A stretch of DNA of 64,000 nt from Amoeboaphelidium protococcarum (lineage: Eukaryota; Aphelidiomycota; Aphelidea). The notes under the pieces were generated by a model. The model saw nothing but the letters and a program-made list of their open reading frames with translations. It had not been told where the DNA came from and did no database searches. A program made the translations under genes and the position numbers. Positions 60,856-64,000 of the stretch are shown piece by piece; positions within the stretch are counted from its first letter, which is position 1, and each line of letters opens with the position of its first letter. The stretch is taken from assembly GCA_023515745.1 (NCBI GenBank), contig JALECJ010000257.1, forward strand, positions 1,304,687-1,368,686. Reading direction: 5' to 3'.

Positions 60856-61266
60856 TAATTATGCGACGATAACTTCACATTTTCTGTATATCAGTTAAAC
60901 ATTGTACTTTTAACCCCGACAGTAAGGTTTTCTTTTAGACTTTTAATTATTTATTGTATTGACTACTATTGTATTACTCTAGAACTCAAAAAGATTGCGC
61001 GTTGAAATGTCTTTATGAGTACTGCTACAAAGTTCACACTTCCACGTCATCGTTCGCTATCTCAAAGCTTCGCCTTATGATACACGTACTGGTAGGTGGT
61101 ACATTCGACACACATCAAAACGAAAAATAAACTATGTAAGCCTGTGGATGAACAAAATAATAAATCCGAAAGTTATCACAATGCAAATGGTCATTTATAG
61201 AAACCATGATTCAAACAGTAAAGATGTTGATAAGTAGAACGCTCATTAAGTGGGCAAATGGATTGC
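60856..61266. other. Intergenic
   Basis: No gene is seen. TTGCGCGTTGAAATG lies near 60995. The interval is AT-rich otherwise and lies downstream of the imidazolonepropionase gene. Confidence 0.4.
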
Positions 61267-62724
61267 TCATCTACAACTTACAAGTTTCCCCTTGACGTAA
61301 ACATCTTGTATTGGAGGATCGACCATTTCGTAGACAACATGACGCCAATCCGAGTGATTGACAACTATAAGATTAGCCCATTTGCCCTTTTCAATTGAAC
61401 CATGCAAGTCACTTTTATTGAGCGCGTATGCAGCGTTGATAGTGCTGGCATTCAACACCTCAGCCAGAGTCATTCGCATAATTACACAAGACAGGTTCAT
61501 CACAAACGGCATCGACAAACAGTGCTACATATAATAGACATTTCAAATTAATAAAATTAAATTTTATGCATAGCTTACCGCATTAGGATTAAAGTCGCTT
61601 CCCAGAGCTACAATGATACCGCGATCAACCATCGATCTGGCAGGAGGTGGTGTAATCCGCAGTATATGAGCCGTAGTTGGTAGAAGAACGGCGGCACAAT
61701 CAGACTTTGCCATTGCCTTTATACCATCTTCACTAATCTACATTATTATGATATAATGGATCCTTTAAATAAAGTGGGTGTTCTTTCAAAAGTACTTACC
61801 TCCTCCAAGTGACTAATGGCACGAGAACCGATGGAAACTCCATATTCAGCGGCACCAACATAGTTGAGCTCATCGCCGTGAAAGTTCAACTGCAGACTAG
61901 CTTCTTTACCAGCAAGCAATAACTACTTAGCTTCGTCCCCTTCAAATACATTTCGCTCCATAAAGATATCAAAGTTGTCACATTGTACTGCACCGCTTTT
62001 GATTTGAGACAAGAGTTCCGGTAGTTGCTTCTCAATGACATTGCGCGCGGCATCCTTACTAGTCGATCCTTTCGGGACAGAGTGAGCACCAAGAAATGTA
62101 GGAGATATCGCAATCTGATGCAACTGATTAGCTTTAGTCAAGACACGCAGCATCTTAAGCTCGGTCTCCGTCTCTAGACCGTAGCCACTCTTCGCCTCAA
62201 CCAGCGTAGTGCCCTGCTTCAGCATTCGGTCCAGTCGTGGCATGAGAAGTTGAAGCAATTCATCCTCTGTGGCCTGACGAGTCTTTTCAACAGTGAATTG
62301 AATACCACCACCAGCCTTGTGTATGTCCATATAAGTCGCACCGGCAATCTTCATCTCAAACTCATGAACGCGATCACCAGCGAAAACGGGGTGTGTATGA
62401 GCATCTACCAGGCCTGGCATGAGAACTTTACCTCGCATATCCACAGTCTAATCAAAAACAGCATTAGTGTACCAGTCTTACTGCTGCAAATTAGCTTCAG
62501 TGTCCACAGCGAAAATCTTACCATCATTGTCCACCACCACTGTTGCATTCAAAAGCAGGCCCACCTACATCAATCAACTAAGGTTACATGGATTCAATTC
62601 GCCAATACATTCACATCAATAATCATACATCATTCATCTCCGCTTTACCGCGCTTATATTATTTTCCATCGCTGCATATAGTCACTACTTAATCAGCATT
62701 CTAAAATCTTATTAAGAACTTCAT
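61267..62724 (-). CDS. Imidazolonepropionase
   Basis: Exons are 62724-62629, 62564-61800, 61737-61579 and 61524-61267, giving 425 residues; all three introns end in ATGTAG. The enzyme hydrolyses imidazolone-5-propionate to formiminoglutamate, the third step of histidine breakdown, in the cytosol. The metal site is visible: DAHTHPVFAGDR with HxH, NFHGDEL with the third His, and GSDFNPNA with the catalytic Asp. ATYMDIHKAGGGIQFTVEKTRQAT and AKSGYGLETETELKMLRV are family signatures. Length equals the animal AMDHD1 protein. The first exon (NADQVVTICSDGK) also aligns. The TAG after EGDEAK is Gln. The start lies 132 bases from the end of the Dicer gene, same strand. Confidence 0.95.
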
Positions 62725-62856
62725 TTTACGGATGTTGATTAAATGAAGTTTGAAGACGCAAATCGTGAAATCAGTAAAATGTGTTCCGCTAAAAAAGCAG
62801 AAGAGTAAATATATGATCTTTATACAAAGTCAATGTTCCAACTAATTCAATTGAAT

Positions 62857-63999
62857 TCAATCCTGTTCATAATTAGTCTGCTGATCGTAGTAAGCGTAAC
62901 GCTACTTGATGCTTGCAAGAGCTTGGATACAGGCGAGTCTCTTGGCAGCAGCACTAGTGTTACTATAAGCTTGACACAACTGGTCGTTATCCAAGTAGAT
63001 TTTACATATGGCCTAATTTACACCACTTTCGTTACATATAATCTTAACTCTATCCTGAGCTATACCGAGCTTGGAACATTCTTCACTGAAATCACGTACG
63101 GGATTAGCCAACTTTGAACGGTCAGATTCAATACAATGCCGCTTGATGAATGGAACCAAGACACTACTACCAATGATCTTCCAGACAGCGTGCAAATTAC
63201 AACCAGAATTTAGATACAATGCACCGACAAAGCTTTCAAAAACATCTCCAAGAACTTTAGGCGCCTCAAATGGCATCATATTGGGGTGAATATTTTAATT
63301 AGCTTCAACCACCAACCACTGAGTAAACAGATCAATATCCGTTTGCAGTTGCTGAGTTTCATGCCTGATGTACTTGTGCAATCCTAGCTGACATCCCAAT
63401 CTAGCGAACGAAGTATTATTCACTATGACTTGACGAATGTCGCTCATCTCAGAAGATTAAGCCGTGGGGAACTAATCATGAATATACTTGGTGACAAGCC
63501 AATCTAATACAGCATCTCCAAGAAACTCTAATCTCTAATAAGACAGCACACTACTATTATTCTTGGATAAGTGAGTGAAAGCTTCAGCAAAGATATTGAC
63601 ATTAATAATCTCAAAGTTCAACTGCTACTCTAACGCACCATACTCTCCACCATTCACCTTATGTATTACTTGTTACTACGCAGCTAAAGCAATAGAATCC
63701 AGCTCGTGCTACTAAATGAATCCAATTCGAACCAAATAATTATTCACTGCATCAGCATTTCCAACACCAACACCCATATTATCGTCATTAAATGTAGAAC
63801 AGTGAGCACCTACTAGACTCTCAAAGAAATCAGCAATCATCTTACTACTCAACTGATTCTCAACAAGGAGGCGATCATCTCTGCCCATGGCTCTCTTCAT
63901 ACCGCACCATCTCCAAGTTTTCAAATTTAGGGGAGATGCAATGAGATAGCCTGGCAGTTCATTTTACACTGATAGCTCATACAATTTGGCATTGCTAAC
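62857..63999 (-). CDS. Dicer-like RNase III, C-terminal part
   Basis: The frame is open from the window's right edge to TGA 62857-62859 (380 residues visible). It holds the end of the first RNase III domain (SSKMIADFFESLVGA), then a complete second one (QRLEFLGDAVLDWLVTKYIH and APKVLGDVFESFVGALYLNSG), then a double-stranded RNA-binding segment (AICKIYLDNDQLCQ, SAAAKRLACIQAL). Catalytic Glu and Asp residues are kept in both domains. Two RNase III domains followed by a dsRBD is the Dicer layout; Drosha is metazoan and less likely. The PAZ and helicase parts, if present, lie outside. It implies RNA interference or small-RNA-guided processes. Class 1 bacterial RNase III is excluded by the double domain. 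Confidence 0.9.
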
Positions 64000-64000
64000 T

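Noticed and set aside
1-64000. CRISPR arrays, bacterial operons, insertion sequences, rRNA and tRNA genes
   Set aside because: None is seen; spliceosomal introns and eukaryote-specific proteins show nuclear DNA of a eukaryote.

Overview
The window is nuclear DNA of a protist that reads TAA and TAG as glutamine and uses TGA as its only stop. This follows from conserved proteins. The UBE2C-like gene has TAA at an invariant Gln codon (36858-36860). The CSN5 gene has TAG TAG where its family has Gln-Gln (44884-44889). Every intact gene ends in TGA. Ciliates, dasycladalean green algae, hexamitid diplomonads and some oxymonads share this code. A complete LKR/SDH gene with a presequence-like N-terminus, an imidazolonepropionase and a Dicer argue for an organism with ordinary mitochondria, but I cannot name the lineage. 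Read with the standard code, nearly every gene here looks shattered.

Region 1 (1-33,030) is a head-to-tail array of eleven genes, one cut by the left edge, for proteins of about 770-810 residues. All lie on the plus strand. They share an F-box-like N-terminus, a long helical middle and a conserved C-terminal domain with an FF(D/E)GLP core. Two subfamilies alternate along the array. Interrupting it are decayed family fragments (about 4.4, 22.3 and 28.6 kb), a minus-strand secreted-protein gene (20.3-22.0 kb), and one intact plus one broken Crinkler/RHS-type NTPase gene (28.8-30.5 and 25.7-25.9 kb).

Region 2 (33-52.6 kb) is mostly housekeeping: arsenite methyltransferase, UBE2C, RanBP9/10, cytochrome b5, UEV (UBE2V), CSN5, bifunctional lysine catabolism enzyme (AASS), a receptor-like kinase with a Thr-rich stalk, and a 2H phosphoesterase. 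Between them lie an unrecognised multi-exon gene (40.4-42.2 kb), a C/T-rich repeat tract (42.4-42.7 kb) and a stretch of broken reading frames (34.7-36.1 kb).

Region 3 (52.7-64 kb) is all minus strand. It holds two related secreted-protein genes, a full-length Crinkler-type NTPase-nuclease gene flanked by direct repeats that are relics of an unknown gene, imidazolonepropionase, and the C-terminal half of a Dicer cut by the right edge.

Twelve introns that can be fixed by homology are short (54-236 nt, mostly about 60) and all end in TGTAG. Several genes belong to the ubiquitin/NEDD8 system (the F-box-like array, UBE2C, UEV, RanBP9/10, CSN5), but nothing in the sequence shows that they act together.
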